Part shown: positions 63,491-64,000 of the stretch, piece after piece
Layout of the letters: each line of letters starts with the position of its first letter
Position numbering within the stretch: position 1 is the stretch's first letter
Assembly: GCA_037953745.1 (NCBI GenBank)
Contig: JBAKBP010012332.1
Coordinates: forward strand, 1-64,000
Direction: 5' to 3'
DNA: 64,000 nt
Origin: Lithodes maja
Taxonomy: Eukaryota > Arthropoda > Malacostraca > Decapoda > Lithodidae
Notes under the pieces: model-generated
The model's input: the letters and a program-made list of their open reading frames with translations, nothing else
What the model was told of the DNA's origin: nothing
Database searches by the model: none
Program-made: the position numbers and the translations under genes

Positions 63491-64000
63491 TTCCTCACTT
63501 TTCCGTCCCTCACTCTCCAGTAAAAATTTCTCTTATCCTCCTCATCCAACTTTCCATTATTTTCATCAGCCTTTTCTTGTAATTCCTTAATTTTTTTCCT
63601 TTGTTCTATACTCAAATCCTTCTTTAGTCTTATGTGTTTCAGTTTATCATTTGTATTTAGCCTCCAACTAAAATTTGTCACAGTCTCCGCCACTACCCTA
63701 GTTTTAAACTGTACCCTTATAGGTCTCATCTCTCCCCTTTTATATCTACCTATCCTACTGATCTCCTCCACCTGCCCTTCCCATCCATATTCGTCCTCAC
63801 CCACACCTTTCAAGACCTCCTTCACTGTCTCCATATCCCTCACTTTTCTCACTCCATTATCATTCATATGAGTCTCTATATCTCCATACAAGATTACACC
63901 CCTATCCCTGTCCATAGCCTCCCTCACGACACTCTCCTTGTTCTTCATGACCCCTACAACTGCACTCTCAAAACTTTTTTTGGTCATATTCATTTCTTCC
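63343..64000 (-). CDS. LINE ORF1, probably continuing beyond the window
   Basis: At least 216 aa from the Met at 63993, overlapping the ORF2 frame by about 148 bp. The centre reads RYKRGEMRPIRVQFKTRVVA, SWRLNTNDKLKHIRLKKDLS and EQRKKIKELQEKADENNG, resembling the RRM plus C-terminal domain of LINE ORF1-type RNA chaperones (also found in crustacean CR1/L2-like elements). The C-terminus is Glu/Gly-rich. Only seven bases of sequence lie above the Met, so the real N-terminus may be outside. Confidence 0.75.
   Translation of the reverse strand, partial: EEMNMTKKSFESAVVGVMKNKESVVREAMDRDRGVILYGDIETHMNDNGVRKVRDMETVKEVLKGVGEDEYGWEGQVEEISRIGRYKRGEMRPIRVQFKTRVVAETVTNFSWRLNTNDKLKHIRLKKDLSIEQRKKIKELQEKADENNGKLDEEDKRNFYWRVRDGKVRKWFIRVERRGRSGRGENVMRVVTEEENGVEVSQGETGDKEADPVVLTGE

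Larger units (their letters stand above)
60290..64000 (-). mobile_element. L2/CR1-like LINE, cut by window end
   Basis: Carries ORF1 (63343 onward) and a complete ORF2 (60302-63490) that overlap in different frames. The 3' end lies near 60290 (CAAACTATGCCTGTGTATCC on the plus strand). Related 3' fragments are at 48441-48874 and 57337-57600. The element directly abuts the RTE LINE on its 3' side. Confidence 0.9.

Overview
The window is eukaryotic nuclear DNA, most likely from a decapod crustacean. Three things point there: a split host gene (TMEM214) with very long repeat-filled introns, a repeat set typical of arthropods (CR1/L2-like and RTE LINEs, tRNA-derived SINEs, PIF/Harbinger, piggyBac), and short TTAGG/CCTAA runs. 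No rRNA gene, CRISPR array or bacterial-style operon is present. The species cannot be named from sequence alone.

Layout. 1-2900: 5' part of a Ty3/gypsy-type LTR retrotransposon on the minus strand (gag, primer-binding site, putative LTR). 3100-9005: an old LINE reverse transcriptase remnant split by an apparently complete 5.3-kb PIF/Harbinger element with a three-exon MADF-like ORF1, a 450-aa DDE transposase and matching terminal inverted repeats (TIRs). 9000-17650: microsatellites, a tRNA-Val-like SINE, four copies of a TTAA-flanked MITE and two degenerate minisatellites. 17655-22178: a nearly full-length CR1-like LINE with an esterase-type ORF1 and an intact 983-aa ORF2. 22200-28500: full-length copies of a short retroposon with perfect target duplications, and an unidentified Ser-rich coiled-coil coding exon (24436-25998). 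28497-32890: LINE copies bordered by (GT)n tracts. 33545-55966: nine exons of a minus-strand TMEM214 homologue, with a piggyBac element (36025-40479), MITEs, a fold-back repeat, a palindromic Tigger-like element, a hAT-like element and LINE pieces in the introns. 57337-64000: a LINE 3' fragment, an RTE LINE and an L2/CR1-like LINE with overlapping ORF1 and ORF2, cut by the window end.

The only clearly cellular genes are TMEM214 and perhaps the Ser-rich exon; everything else recognisable is mobile DNA. The strongest observations come from comparing repeats inside the window. A second copy of one repeat preserves the uninterrupted TTAA site of the piggyBac insertion. A paralogous LINE shows the TA target of the Tigger-like insertion. 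Removing one MITE plus one TTAA rejoins a reverse-transcriptase-like reading frame. A short retroposon shares its (CAA)n-tailed 3' end with a LINE in the same window. I found no convincing non-transposon novel system.
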